Assembly (NCBI RefSeq): GCF_000002865.3
Contig: NW_001865062.1
Coordinates: forward strand, 80,795-144,794
DNA: 64,000 nucleotides
Direction of reading: 5' to 3'
Origin: Monosiga brevicollis MX1
Lineage: Eukaryota > Opisthokonta > Choanoflagellata > Craspedida > Salpingoecidae
Positions 25,769 to 40,766 of this stretch are shown here, in pieces; within the stretch, counting starts at the first letter, position 1, and each line of letters starts with the position of its first letter. The notes below the pieces were generated by a model. It saw only the letters and a list, made by a program, of their open reading frames with translations. It did no database searches and was not told the DNA's origin. A program made the translations under genes and the position numbers.

Positions 25769-28700
25769 ATGGCGTCTGGTAACGCAGAGGAGGAGGGGGG
25801 GATGGCCACGGGCGGCGTCACCTCGAACCGGGTGACCGGGCGGCGACCTACACGGGACGAGCGCTTTCGCGCCATCCGGAGTGGTGTGCATCGTGGCTTG
25901 GATGCCTACAGTCATACGCTGACGACGCCCTTTGGTGCACGGCGCATGGTCTATGCCGACTACGTGGCATCTGGGCGTAGCCTGCACGGCATTGAAGCTT
26001 TCATGGCGGAGCAGGTTGGCACGCGGTTGCGCGGCCAGTGAAAAGTTTGACCTTTTTTTCTGATAGCAAGTTGCTCATGTGGTGCGTTGATGCACGCCTG
26101 GCCGCGCAGGTCCTGCCCAGTTATGCCAACACCCATACGACCACCAACGCGACGGGCCGACAAACCACCCACTTTCGAGAAGAAGCACGCCTTATTGTGC
26201 GAAACGTGACGCGTGCCTCCGAGCATGATGCAGTACGTGTACTCAAGGCGCGCCCCGCATTGGCAGCCTGCGGGGCTGGCGTCAGGTTGCCGTGTCGGTT
26301 GTGCTGATGCTCATTGTATCCCATTTGCCTGGCTTCAGGTGCTTTTCGTGCCCCATGGCGTAACCGGCGCGGTCCACCGGCTTATTCACATGCTGGACCT
26401 GCGGCGCCGACCGCCAGGATCCGTCACGGTACTCATCGGTCCCCATGAGCACCACAGCAACATCTTGCCTTGGACCGATGCAGGCTGTACAATGGTCTCC
26501 ATTGCGGAGACAGCCGCAGGCGTCGTTGATCTCGCCGACCTGCAGGCACAGCTCACCACACACGCCCGTTCCGAGCAGTTGCTCATCGGCGCTTTTAGCG
26601 CTGCCTCCAATGTCACCGGCGTTCTGGCCCCGGTGGATGATATCACTGCCTTGCTCCACGAACACGGTGCCCTGGCCGTATGGGACTATGCTACCGCTGG
26701 CCCCTATGTGCCCCTGAACATGAATCCCATCCCGGGCGATGGCCGCAATCTATGCAAGGATGCCGTCTTCCTCTCTCCTCACAAGTTTCCCGGTGGACCA
26801 CAAACCGACGGTGCGTACACTCTCAAGCGATGGGGCGCGCATCGGCAACGCCCTTGCTCCAACACAATTGATTCATCATTTGATTTGGCCTGCCTCAACC
26901 GCGGGTTGGTTGCAGGCGTTCTGGTTGTGAAGAAGGCCTTGTGCCGCAACACGAGCCCCTTGGCCGGCGGGGGTGGTTCGGTCTTCTACGTGCGTCAAGG
27001 TGCGCACCGCTACACCAAAGCAGAGGAGACGCGGGAAGAGGGTGGCACGCCGGCTATCCTTGGTGATATTCGCGCAGGTCAGCAATCATGCTTCCTGCGT
27101 CTTTTGTTTTGGGTTTCCTTTTCTTTTCCTTGACCCCAAATTCACATTCACATTCACATCTCATCTCGTACGCACGCGCGGTGGAGCAGGCTTGGTGCTC
27201 AAGCTGCATCAGGATGCCGGGGCCGACTTGATTCTGGCCCATGAACTCGAACTAACGCATCATGCCCTGCAGCGACTCGCACAGTGTCCCAATCTGGTGC
27301 TTTTGGGGCCCGCGTCAGAATACCGCCTTCCCATCTTTAGCTTTGTGGTTCGCCACCACAGTGGCAGGTATGCTCAGAGCACCAGCGTACTCCTTGACTT
27401 CAGACAACCCATCTTGCCAGGCTCTACGTTTTGTTGACTCATCCAGCTCAATGACCCCCTGTCGTTTCTCAAAAAAAGGTGGCTACACCACAATTTTGTG
27501 GTGACCTTGCTCAATGATTTGTTTGGCGTGCAAGCCCGCGGTGGCTGTGCCTGCGCGGGGCCCTACGCACATAAGCTTTTGGGACTTGGGCCTGTTGCAG
27601 CCCAGTAAGCGATTGCTGCTCCCCATGCTCTCCCAGTGTAACGTGCCAGTACTGGACGCCGGCAAGATGAAGAACTCACTTGTTTTCTTTCTCGTGTGGC
27701 ACATCTCAACTCAAGGTTGGAGGCAGCTTTGAGCGAAGACGATCGGCTCGATCGGGATCACCTTCGCCGCCGCGGCGAATACAGTTGCAACGAAGCTCTT
27801 CGACCAGGCTTCGCCCGCTTCAACCTAACTTGGTTCATGACGCAGGCCGAGGTCGACTTCATCCTTGATGCCGTTGCGTTTGTCGCCGAGCATGGTGCTC
27901 AGTTTTTGGCCCACTATCGGTTGAACGCCGAGACTGGCGAGTGGGTTCATCAGCGCGATGCCCGGAGCAAGCAACGGCGCTGGCTCTCTACCTTCCAGGT
28001 GCGCTGTGCAGCTTTGGACATGGTGCATCCGTCTCACTGTCTCCCCTCATCTCGGTGCCTACCCTGCCTTTGTGCCAGCTGGTTGACACACCCCGCCCTG
28101 CAACACCCCCTACACTTGGGTTTGCCGACCTCTTGCAAGAGGCGCGCGAGCTCGTCTCCACCCTAACCAAGTACGTCTTCACCGCAGGCTGTTGCATCAA
28201 CCCTCCAGTTGTCTGCGGTGCCGACACAGCACTTGCCCTGCGGTCATACATCCTCTGGAGAAGCACCCTCATTCTTTTTCATCCTCTTGCCTCCACGCAG
28301 CAAGGCACCCCGGCACGTGGGTGCATCAGGCTTAGCACCGACGGTCGAGCATCTACGCTGGTTCGTTTACCCCGGCGAGACTGCTGCCTTGGAGCCCGGG
28401 CAATCCTGTCCGTTGCAGCCACACGTGTACGCTTCCAGCTCTGCGCCAGTCACACACCAGGCACAGTCCACGACCTCGACGGACTCGGCGTCAGCTGCCA
28501 CCGCATCCGAGGCACCAACGCCAGCGTCCATGACTGACTCGGCGCCCACCTGGCATGCCGCACCTCGCGACGCCTTGCTTGATATGATTGCTGGCCAGGA
28601 GGCTGCTATTGCACAGCTCCAAGTGCAGGTTGAAGCACTGCAAGAGCAACTTGTTCAACACCGCGCCACAGAGCCCAACGTGCCGGCACAGGCCACAGAG

Positions 28701-30209
28701 AGCTTGGATGTCTCTGTGCCAGCCTGCCCTCTGCGGCGTCCAGACACCTTTGTTGAGACGGCAGTCAACGGGACCATTGTACCAAATGGCAGAGCTGCCG
28801 GCCCAGCCCATGTAGATAAGCCGCGCTTTCATGCTCCACCCAAGACCATCATGAAACCAGTCTTGAAGGTTTGTCAATTCGCACGAGGCAGACAAATGGC
28901 GCTTGACCTGTTTTCACATGGCGGCGTTGGGTCGGGATGGCGGGGTGTGACTTGTCTCCTGATCCCGCCACTTTGAAACACGCACGCATGATGATGCATT
29001 CACATGATTTCATGCATCCACGTGTGCTTTTACGGGTGCTAGGCCATCCGCGACTTTGACATGCTGCGCGATGGAGATCGCGTCTTGGTTTGCGTCTCCG
29101 GTGGCAAAGACTCGCTCAGTCTGGTTCACGTGATGAAGCAGCTTCAGTACAAGCTGCGCGGCGATGGCATCAACATCCAGCTTGGGGCTGCCACGGTGGA
29201 CCCTGGGACGGAGGCCTTCGATCCCTCACCATTGCAAGCATACTTTCAGCAACTGGGGATGCCCTATTTTTACGAGGAACAGTGTATCATGGACGATGCC
29301 ATGAACATTGAAAAGTGCGGTTAATGCTTCCGCTCGTTGCTGTCTTGTTTCGCATAGAAACTGCGTTTCTCTTTCTCACACTGTTACTGCTGATCACAGT
29401 CTGGCCAGCATCTGCAGTTTCTGTGCACGCATGAAGCGTGGTCGACTCTACGCATGCGCTCGACGCGAGGGCTACAATGTTCTCATGTTTGGCCAGCATC
29501 TCGTACGTTCATCTCGCGTTGCACTGCCCTTGGCCTCCTGCAGTTGCCTCTTGTCTTTGTCGCTGACACTGCCCTTGGCTTGAACCCTCTCTTCCACGCA
29601 TATCTTTTGCCGTATAGGATGACATGGCTGAGAGTCTCATGATGTCGCTTTTCCACAACGGCTACTTGCGCACGATGAAGGTGCGCCGCTTCACTTCGTA
29701 GCCATCGTATTGCAGGAGCATCGCACAATTTTTTTTGAATCATATTTGATTTCTTTGACCATACTTCTCCTTCTTTCCTTAGGCACACTACGTCGTGGCC
29801 GAAGGGGATCTGCGCATGGCTCGTCCGTTTGTTTACGTCCGGTGTGTGTCCTTGCCCATGGTGAAACCGGATCAATCTTGCTCGGTCAAACTGCCTTTTT
29901 TTCATTTTCTCTCACCTAACCGTCAATCGCCCTCCAACTGGCAGTGAGAAAGATTTGCGAATGTTTGCAGAGCATCCCGCTGTTCGGCTGCCAGTCATTT
30001 CAGAGAACTGCCCGGCATGCTTTGCCGAGCCCACCGAGCGCCACCGCGTCAAGCAGTTGCTGGCATCGCAAGAGCTCTTGTATCCTCAGCTTTTCCGCAG
30101 TCTTTTGGCTGCAATGATGCCTTTGCTGTCCAAGGATCGAACAGGATTAGAAACGCAACGAAACAAGCCCGCCTCTTCCAACGAGTTTGAAGACGATGAA
30201 GGGGCCTGA
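25769..30209 (+). CDS. Fusion protein: class V aminotransferase (cysteine desulfurase-like) plus TtcA-like PP-loop tRNA thiolase
   Basis: The N-terminal half is a PLP enzyme of the NifS/SufS-like fold, expected to release sulfur from cysteine. The start reads MASGNAEEEGG, with MVYADYVASGRSLHG next; LFVPHGVTGAVHRLIHML, IGPHEHHSNILPWTDAG and AVWDYATAGPYVPLNMNP follow. The PLP lysine is in LSPHKFPGG (about 26783), and the Cys loop is RGGCACAGPYAHKLLG (about 27536-27580). The domain ends with RWFVYPGETAALEP (about 28360). The same exon continues through an Ala/Ser-rich linker and a coiled coil (AAIAQLQVQVEALQEQLVQH), then splices to AIRDFDMLRDGDRVLVCVSG, the PP-loop SGGKDS (29097-29114), CSFCARMKRGRLYACARREG (CxxC at 29413-29424), FGQHLDDMAESLMMSLFHN and ENCPACFAEPTERHRVKQLL. 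These match TtcA, including the three 4Fe-4S cysteine positions. The tail is acidic. I read one gene, with the fusion joined inside one exon. Confidence 0.82.
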
Positions 30210-30524
30210 GGGCACATGTTGCACCCGAAGTACCAAAGCTCGATTCTACTTTGTGCACAATCGATCGAGAGCGCTATCGTGGAGTGATGGAGGGCGGCGC
30301 AGATCACGCTGTAACCCATTCACGCGTCACTGCAATCATGATTTGAAGGTCTTTCAAGCAACCTGGTCCAAGCGCGGGCCTCAAGCCTCGGGAAAAAAAA
30401 TGACATCATTCTGAAAGAAGTCTATTATATGTATCTCTTCGCTCTTATTTCATCAAAGCAGGACAGTTGTTTACCAAATCAGGGTATTATAAAGAGGCTA
30501 GGGCTTTTTTTTCTAAGATGGTTG
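30210..30524. other. Convergent intergenic region
   Basis: The 3' ends of the fusion gene (+) and the cyclase-like gene (-) meet here. I see no gene or notable repeat. Confidence 0.6.
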
Positions 30525-34059
<3,535 letters not shown>

Positions 34060-34111
34060 GGGGCGATTTGATCAGCATCGACGTGCCACTGATAGGGTTG
34101 ATTCATTGATA

Positions 34112-35210
34112 TTAAACTGGAGCATGCGGGTCAGGGTTAAGTGATTGGGATGAGCGGTCGCGGTGGTGGCGGTGGCGATGGCGATGATGGTGTCGGGGTG
34201 GCGCAGCATCAGACGGTGGTTCTTGGGTGTTGCGATCTCGTCGACGCGAGCGATGGCGGGACTCTTTAGGTGAGTCCTGCGTTGTCGCCTGTGTTGACTT
34301 GGCTGCTTTGGCCGAAGCGTTGCTTCGTAGTTCTCGGAGGCGAGCGGCCTGCTGTTGTCTGTTGAAGTCGTGTCAAGGGAAGAAAGGCGGGTGAGCACGG
34401 AACAAGGCGGCGGCCGCAAATTAAAAACAGCAGCAACAGCAACAGTAATGGCCACAGCAACTGCCACTGCCACTGCCACTGTTGTTGTTGCTGCTGCTAC
34501 AACTACTACGATGGTGCACTCATGGCCCATTCAGACTCGGTTTACCTTAGGGCCTCCAATTTGGCCTGGTCTGTGAGGTGTTGCTGTTCGAGGCGGGCCA
34601 CATCCACGGACAGGCCTGGGGGAAGGGGAGGAGCCGGGGTGAGGTCGAGGAGGGCGTGTCGGCGAGCAGTAGCAGGGGCATTGGGGGGTAAAAGGGCGCA
34701 CGTTTGTTGGCATCGCGCAGGTTGGCATTGGTTTGCACCTGGCGTCCCAAGCGCCGAGTCACCGTTTCATGGAGAGAAAGCAGTTGTCCTAGATGATTCT
34801 GAAGCGTTTCAATCTGGGCGTTGGCTTCTTGTTGGCGATCGGCTTCAAACGTCGTCTGGGTGCCCACACTATCCAGGGTGTTGCGGCCGATGAGCGCAAG
34901 GGCGCCAAACAAGGGGGCGGTGCGCCATTGTGGCGCCATTCTGCCTACCCACCTGGTACAATCAGGTCGAAGTTTCAGGCGCTCAATCTCCTGCTCCAGG
35001 GCACGAATGCGTTGCTGCCAAAAATCATTCTCAGTGCGCAGGCGCAAGACCAGAGCCGCCAGCGAACGAGTGTCCTGCTCGCGCCCATCATCGCCTTTTA
35101 GGTGAGCCAGACGCAATACACAACGACCTCGGCGCACAAACCCGTCTTCCTCTCAGCGCGCAACCCACCTCAAAGACACCCGACGCCGTCCAGCCAGGCA
35201 AGGCTGCCAT
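34112..35210 (-). CDS. Coiled-coil protein of unknown function
   Basis: I do not recognise the family. A start at 35208-35210 gives MAALPGWTASGVFE up to a GTGGGT donor. Exons then give REQDTRSLAALVLRLRTEND with WQQRIRALEQEIERLKLRPD (about 34970-35095), QEANAQIETLQNHLGQLLSL with HETVTRRLGRQVQTNANLRD (about 34700-34850), and LSVDVARLEQQHLTDQAKLE (about 34555-34615), all strong heptad coiled coil. The final exon follows the acceptor near 34360 and reads QQQAARLRELRSNASAKAAK, then an Arg/His/Ser-rich basic tail ending NPDPHAPV at the stop 34112-34114. The exon 1 to exon 2 phase does not close in my reading, so the 5' end is uncertain. It lies directly upstream of the cyclase-like gene on the same strand. 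Confidence 0.5.
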
Positions 35211-35310
35211 GATGATCCCCGTCTCCCCCTCTAGTCCCCCGATCCGCACGCTTCATCTTGCGATGCCCTCCACACACCCCCTCCCCCCTCAGACAAACTG
35301 CACAAACTGC

Positions 35311-35341
35311 ACAGAGAGAGATTTAGAGAGAGAGAGAGATT

Positions 35342-35387
<46 letters not shown>

Positions 35388-35579
35388 GAGAGAGAGAGAG
35401 AGAGAGAGATTTAGAGAGAGATTTAGAGAGAGATTTAGAGAGAGAGAGAGAGAGAGAGATTTAGAGAGAGAGAGAGAGATTTAGAGAGAGATTTAGAGAG
35501 AGAGAGAGAGAGATTTAGAGAGAGATTTAGAGAGAGAGAGAGAGAGAGATTTAGAGAGAGATTTAGAGAGAGAGAGATT

Positions 35580-35628
<49 letters not shown>

Positions 35629-35680
35629 GAGGGAGAGATTTAGAGAGAGAAAGTTCAAGAGAGAGATTTGAGAGAGAGCT
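35311..35680. repeat. Compound (GA)n / GAGATTTA minisatellite
   Basis: Blocks of GA dinucleotides are separated by the octamer-like unit AGATTTAG at irregular but recurring spacing (about 18-50 nt), roughly 20 times. It decays into AGAGATTTGAG-type variants by about 35680, followed by a CTC-rich patch to about 35790. It occupies the divergent region between the coiled-coil gene and the SEC14 gene. Confidence 0.92.
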
Positions 35681-35973
35681 GAACGAAGAGTATCAAATTT
35701 TTTTAAAATTGGCGCTCCTCCTCCTCCTCCTCCTCCTCTACCTCCTCTTTCTCCTCCTCCTCGTCTTCCTCGTCTTCCTCCTCTTCTGCTGGAGGTGGTG
35801 GTGCTACTCGTGCACGTACTACTTCTTACTGGTATAGGTACTGGCACTACGGCTGGTGGTGGTACGGGTACTGCTGCTTTTGACGGCCTCCGAGGTGGAT
35901 CCGAGCGCCTCGGAGAGAATGGTGCACGCGACCAAGTGAAGCGCTGTCAGCTGGGCTATCCCACCTTCTCGAC
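35681..35973. other. 5' flank of the SEC14-GOLD gene
   Basis: A (CTC)n-rich patch (about 35718-35790) is followed by GGT/ACT-rich sequence and a short non-coding leader before the ATG at 35974. No gene is supported. Confidence 0.55.
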
Positions 35974-37991
35974 ATGAACGCGTACCTGGCTGAGGTGGCT
36001 CGGTTCAGCGAAGACGATGTGCCACTCGAGAATGGGGACGGGGTGGGCATCACCGAGCTGCAGCGTGGCCTGATCCGTGAGATGCGCCAACGCCTGCACA
36101 GCCGCCTCGACCCACGCTTACACAATGATCGCTTTCTGAACCGCTTCCTCTTGGCTGAGAACTACGATCTGGACAAGGGTGCAGCCATGCTGGAGCGTCA
36201 CCTACAATGGCGGCAGAAACACGACCTGGACCAGCCCATTGACCAGCTCCTCGCCCGCGTGCGACCTGGCCTGCGCGAGTGGATCCCAGCCCCGGCCCTG
36301 GGCGGCGAGGACGAGAACGGCTACCCCGTTTTTTGGGACTTGCCCGGCTGTCTCGATGTGGCTGGCATCCAAAAGGCGTGCACCGTTGAGGAGGTGGTCC
36401 AATACCACGGCATGATCTTCATGGAATACGTCTACTCCGTGCTCACACAACAGATCCAGAAACACGGCCGCTACATTGACAAGATGGTGGTTGTCCAAGA
36501 TCTCACAGGCTTTGGTCTGCGCAGCCATCGGCCCCTCACCACCTTTCTCGGCGAGGTACGTTGCATTTTCAAACCTCAAAGCCGGCGCGCACAGTTGTCA
36601 GTCGAGCCAACCAGCTTCTCCGCCCGTGCAGCCCTCTGACATGGCCTTCCGCCTTGCGTTGTGCCTGACACTGTATCAAACGGTACAGGTCACGCAGTGC
36701 CGCAACGCAAACTACCCACAAATCCTCAAAACCATGGTGGTCATCAATGCACCTCGCGTCATTGATGTGGCCTGGAATCTAGTCAAGCCCTTCCTGCGCG
36801 AGCGGACCCGAAGAAAAATTCAAATTCTTCGCGGCACTGGTGCCGACAGGTGGTTTCAAGGCTGCATGGACAGGTGTGACCCACCCTGGCGGCCCAGCCC
36901 ACCTCTCCAATCGTCGATATGCCTTTGCCAGGAAACGCTCTAATTTTTTTTTTTTTGGGGTTGTTGTTGTTGTTGTTGTTGTTGTTGTTGCAGCATCGGT
37001 TCGCACTTTCATCACCGCTCGCCGTCTCCCATCTCCTTGGCAGGAAAAATGTACCCCGTCGTTTTGGTGGCTTTGCAGACGACCCCGTGCCCCCAACAGC
37101 GGTACCAGAGTCGGCGTACTTACATCGTCACGTACGGTTTTGGAGCCATACGCACCGCAAGCCACTCTGCTGAAAGCACTTAAACCTGTACTTGAAGCAG
37201 AAGGAGTTGATGTGCCTCACACCCTGCTCTGTTCGTCGCTCCCACAGCTCTGCGAGGAGGACATGGAAAACATTGTGATTGCCCGCGGCAGTTCACACAC
37301 GGTTGGTTTTATTCACTTTGCATCCCGCCTCGCTTACGCGGGCCCCACAATCGCGAGGTGCACAGTGAAGCACTCCGAGACACACGTCAGCGAGTTGTTC
37401 CAGCTCACAGACTCTTTTCAACCTGGCTTGCAGCTATCCTATGACGTTGAGGCGGGCGACATTGTGACCTGGTTCTTCCGGCTTCCAAGTAAAGACATCA
37501 ACTTTGGCATTCGTGATAAAGCATCACAAACCTGGCTGCTTCCTCTCGCTCGCCAGCAAACCGAGCACCGGCCTGCTTTGGGAACCCTGAACATTGTTAA
37601 GCCTGGTCCGTCCGCCCGCCTGATTGGTCCTCCCTGTCGCGGTCGATTTTCCCGTGTGCCACGACCAACCGGGGTTTGGTCCACAGCTCATGGCTTAAAT
37701 CCGTGCGGGCATGCCTGATCAGGTATCATTGAGGTGGTTTTTGATAACACGTACAGCTACATGACCGGTAAATCCGTGCTGTTGCGCATCACCGTTTCAA
37801 GCCCAGACAAAACCTTGGAGGATTCAACGAAGCACACAAGGCCTGAGCCACAGCCTCAAAAATCTGCTTCGGCGACGGCGACAGCAACGGCTGCGCCTGC
37901 TGCTCCAGCAAGTCAAGCGTTCATGGGACACCCCAGCTGGCTGCTCGACTTTGAGGGCGGTGACTGTCCAGGACATCTTGCACGCGTGTGA
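35974..37991 (+). CDS. SEC14-like phospholipid transfer protein with CRAL-TRIO and GOLD domains
   Basis: Proteins of this type bind and exchange phosphoinositides, tocopherol or other hydrophobic ligands at membranes. The start MNAYLAEVARFSEDDVPLEN leads into a CRAL-TRIO N-terminal helical domain (NDRFLNRFLLAENYDLDKGA, LERHLQWRQKHDLD). The lipid-binding domain has YPVFWDLPGCLDVAGIQKAC, IDKMVVVQDLTGFGL and, after an intron with donor near 36556, NYPQILKTMVVINAPRVIDV with AWNLVKPFLRERTRRKIQIL. Later exons give a GOLD-type beta sandwich: LQLSYDVEAGDIVTWFFRLP with KDINFGIRD, then VVFDNTYSYMTGKSVLLRIT, the usual SEC14L ending. A Pro/Ala/Thr-rich tail ends FEGGDCPGHLARV. A GTGAGT overlaps the stop. 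An intron holds a (GTT)n run (about 36958-36990). The domain order matches SEC14L1/SEC14L2-type proteins; the ligand is not predictable. Confidence 0.87.
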
Positions 37992-38259
37992 GTGTATTGG
38001 CGGCCAAAATGAAGAACTGCAAGAGCATGACAAGAGCAGGTTTGTTTTTTTGGCTCGTTCTTCTTCATTTGGGGAACTCTGGATTGGAGCTGTGCTCCCG
38101 AACAGTGTGTGTGTGTGGCACATGACATGCGGGCTGACCCGGCCCTGGTAAGGGGGAAATGCAATGAAATATTTTTTTTGTGGGGTTGATTTTGAACCCG
38201 ACAAGGAAAAAAAAATCAATTAAAACTCGAGCAAAGCATGTGAGTCGAGATCTGGTGTT

Positions 38260-39071
38260 TCACCTGGCGGTGGCGTGCTCATTCACAAGCGCGGTCAAGC
38301 TATCGGCGTTGGGGCCCGTCTTTTTGGTCACCTACGCGCAGGCGTGTGCAGTGGTAAGGAAGAGAGGTGCTGGTATTGGATGGGGTGTGGGAAAGTGTGT
38401 GCAGCTTCTGGGCAGCAGAAAAGAACAAATTACCTCTTTGCCGTCGCGCAGGATGAGCACGGTTGGCAGGGCAGCAACTTGGTACTCTTCGGCGATCTCT
38501 GGGGTATCGTCAACATCAACCTGATTCGTTGCGTAACAGCTGTGAGGAAGCGAGGCGCAAGCCACCTGATCCGCATCCAGTGCGCTCTGTGGTTCTGCGG
38601 TGGGTCAAGACGGCGCCCTCACTCACTTCGACAAAAAGGGCTCGACGCTTAGCTGCGGCGCTGTGAAAGGCTGGCTTCAAAGCCTGGCATGGCTTGCACC
38701 AGGTGGCCCCAAAGTCAACCACCATCACCCAGCCTACCCGTGTGGCGCACAGAGAGACGGTGTCGGTCGGTTCGATTTCACGGTGAATGCAGGATCGCGG
38801 GGATGGGCAGGAGGCCTGACAACTGACCATGGCTTTGAGCTTCGGCCTTGCAGGCCGCCCAGTCATCCTCACTGTCAATTCGACGCACGGCAGTCGGGGG
38901 CATTGCTGCTGGCTCATCCTCCAGGCTAGTAGCCGGTGCATCTTGTTCGCTGGATGCATCGCCTTCTGTGGCGGTTGTGGCGGCCGTCGGGGTCTCTGGC
39001 GGTGCAGTCCAGCCCAGCCTGCCGCATGATTGAATGAGGAGCTGTTAGATTCAATCTCGGGAGAGCGAGAT

Positions 39072-39107
<36 letters not shown>

Positions 39108-39268
39108 GCAAAACCCTTATGCGCAAAACGCCCGCTGTCCACCATCCTTTGGCCTACACGGCCTTCATACCACTGTTTGAGCTTGGCCCAGTACGGGGCC
39201 AGGAAGGCGGCAATCAGGGGCAGCAAGCCCCAGAGCGGGATGCAGATGGGACCGATGCAGATGATCAT
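38260..39268 (-). CDS. Membrane-anchored thioredoxin-domain protein
   Basis: Exon 1, MIICIGPICIPLWGLLPLIA plus FLAPYWAKLKQWYEGRVGQR (39100-39268), is a short Cys/Ile/Pro-rich hydrophobic N-terminus that resembles the small UPF0729/C18orf32 proteins. An acidic Ala/Thr/Pro linker follows (about 38880-39015, with TATEGDASSEQDAPATSLED). The thioredoxin fold is spread over three exons: RRIDSEDDWAACKAEAQSHG, MVVDFGATWCKPCQALKPAF with the CxxC site (WCKPC), VDVDDTPEIAEEYQVAALPT with the cis-Pro, then VLILRDGKEV and the last exon VTKKTGPNADSLTALVNEHA ending at the stop 38260-38262. It should be a redox-active thioredoxin facing the side of the membrane opposite or next to the anchor; the topology is unknown. 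A (GA)n run (about 39071-39102) sits in the first intron. The join of exon 1 to the linker is ambiguous. Confidence 0.72.
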
Positions 39269-39950
39269 CTCGTCCGGTGGCGCGGCGCAGCAGGTACTAA
39301 ACTGAACACACCCCTCTTAACTAGCATGCATATTCAACACACTCCTCTAACATGCATAAATTAATTATTATCAACTTACCCTCTCAATATAAATTATTCT
39401 TCTTATGAGTGTGTCAACAGTCACAGTGAGATATGCTGGGGGTTGTTGTTGTTTCACCACAACAAGGGTTGGTGGTCTTTGATGTGGACCGGTGGCTTGA
39501 TCACCATAGAGCGGGGAAATGTGAATGGTTCTATCGGGAAAAGTTGGCGTACAACGATTCACGTTTTTATTTTCAGTCGCTTGCCTTTGGTTCGATGTCT
39601 TCTTTTGTCTCACGCTCGCCTCTGTCTCTCTGTGACGCTGTGTCAATGTCTCCATCTCTCTGTCCTCGTCCTCTCTACCCCTCTATCTCTTTATCCCCAT
39701 CTCTTTGTCTCTTGATCCCTCCCTCCGCAGCTCTGTATCTCTGGGTCTTGATCACATCCCCCCCTACTCTCTCTTGATGTCTCTCTGTGTATCTGTATCT
39801 CTGCATCTGTGTCTCTATGTGTGTGAAACTGTCTCTTCTGTCATTCATTCTCTTTCCTTTTGTCTGACCAAGTGAGTAGGGAGACCCCACCATCCTGCCT
39901 TGACTCTCCGTGTGTGTCTCTCTGTGTGTCTCTCTCTGTCTCTGTCTCTG

Positions 39951-39986
<36 letters not shown>

Positions 39987-40766
39987 TGTCTCTGTCTCTG
40001 TCTCTGTCTCTGTCTCTGTCTCTGTCTCTCTCCGTGTCTCTCTCTCTCTCTCCGTCTCCGTCTCTATCTCTCTCCGTCTCTCTCTCTGTCTCTCCTCTCT
40101 CTCTCCGTGTCTCTCTCTCTCTTCGTCTCTCTCTCTCTGTCTGTCTCTCGCTCTCTCGCGTCGGCTCGTTCGGCGGTTTGCTCGACTGGTTGGCGTCGGC
40201 TCTGTCTGTGGTGGGCTTGTGTGACGCCGGCGTTGTGGTGGGGCTGCATGCCGTGGAGAGCCCATGACCGCACATGCTCATGTCAATCGCGTGCGTACGC
40301 GCGTGTGTGTCTTCTTGAGCGCAGATAGAGAAGGACCCAACTGCCTGCAGCCTGGACCCAACGGGTGGTGCCAGCGCTCTCTTCCTCCTCTTTTTTTCTT
40401 TTTTTTTTTTTTTTTTGACCAAGGGGAGGCCGTGGTCGTGTCCCGGCAACGGCAAGCTTGCGGGATCCTGCCCTTTTTCTTGACCATTTGACAAGTTTCG
40501 AGACACCCAATTTCTCCGCACAACAGGCTGCCTGTTGGCCTGCCCGCTCTGAGAGGTACGGATCTCATCAAGCTTCCTGCCGAGCCTCGGCCTAGTTTGC
40601 GTTTGCGACCTCCTGTGGGCTTTTCGTTTCGTTCGCCCTCACCCTCGTTGACCGTGCTTCTTCGTCGTGGGTCCATCCAGCTGGCTCTCGGGCCACCGCC
40701 TGCTTGAGCCTTTGCTGGCCCAGCCCTTCAATAGCAGGCTAGCTCTTTACCTGCAAGGCAGCCAAC
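39269..40766. other. Divergent intergenic region with long CT/TCTG repeats
   Basis: It lies between the thioredoxin gene (-) and the giant surface-protein gene (+). It holds an AT-rich patch (about 39300-39420), a degenerate TCTCTG/CTCT simple repeat (about 39600-40160) and a T-run (about 40388-40416). Ser/Leu and Arg/Glu frames here are repeat artefacts. A leader exon of the giant gene is possible but not identifiable. Confidence 0.6.
39900..40160. repeat. (TCTCTG)n / (CT)n simple repeat
   Basis: Units of TCTCTG and TCTC alternate, with scattered CCGT interruptions toward the 3' end. Only base composition drives the long frames on both strands. Confidence 0.9.

Noticed and set aside
35311-35680. 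CRISPR-like array because of regularly recurring ATTTA units
   Set aside because: Spacer-like parts are themselves GA repeats and unit lengths vary; the context is a eukaryotic genome.
39675-40328. Long Arg/Glu/Thr and Ser/Leu/Cys frames over the CT/TCTG tract
   Set aside because: Simple-repeat artefact with no splice or start evidence.
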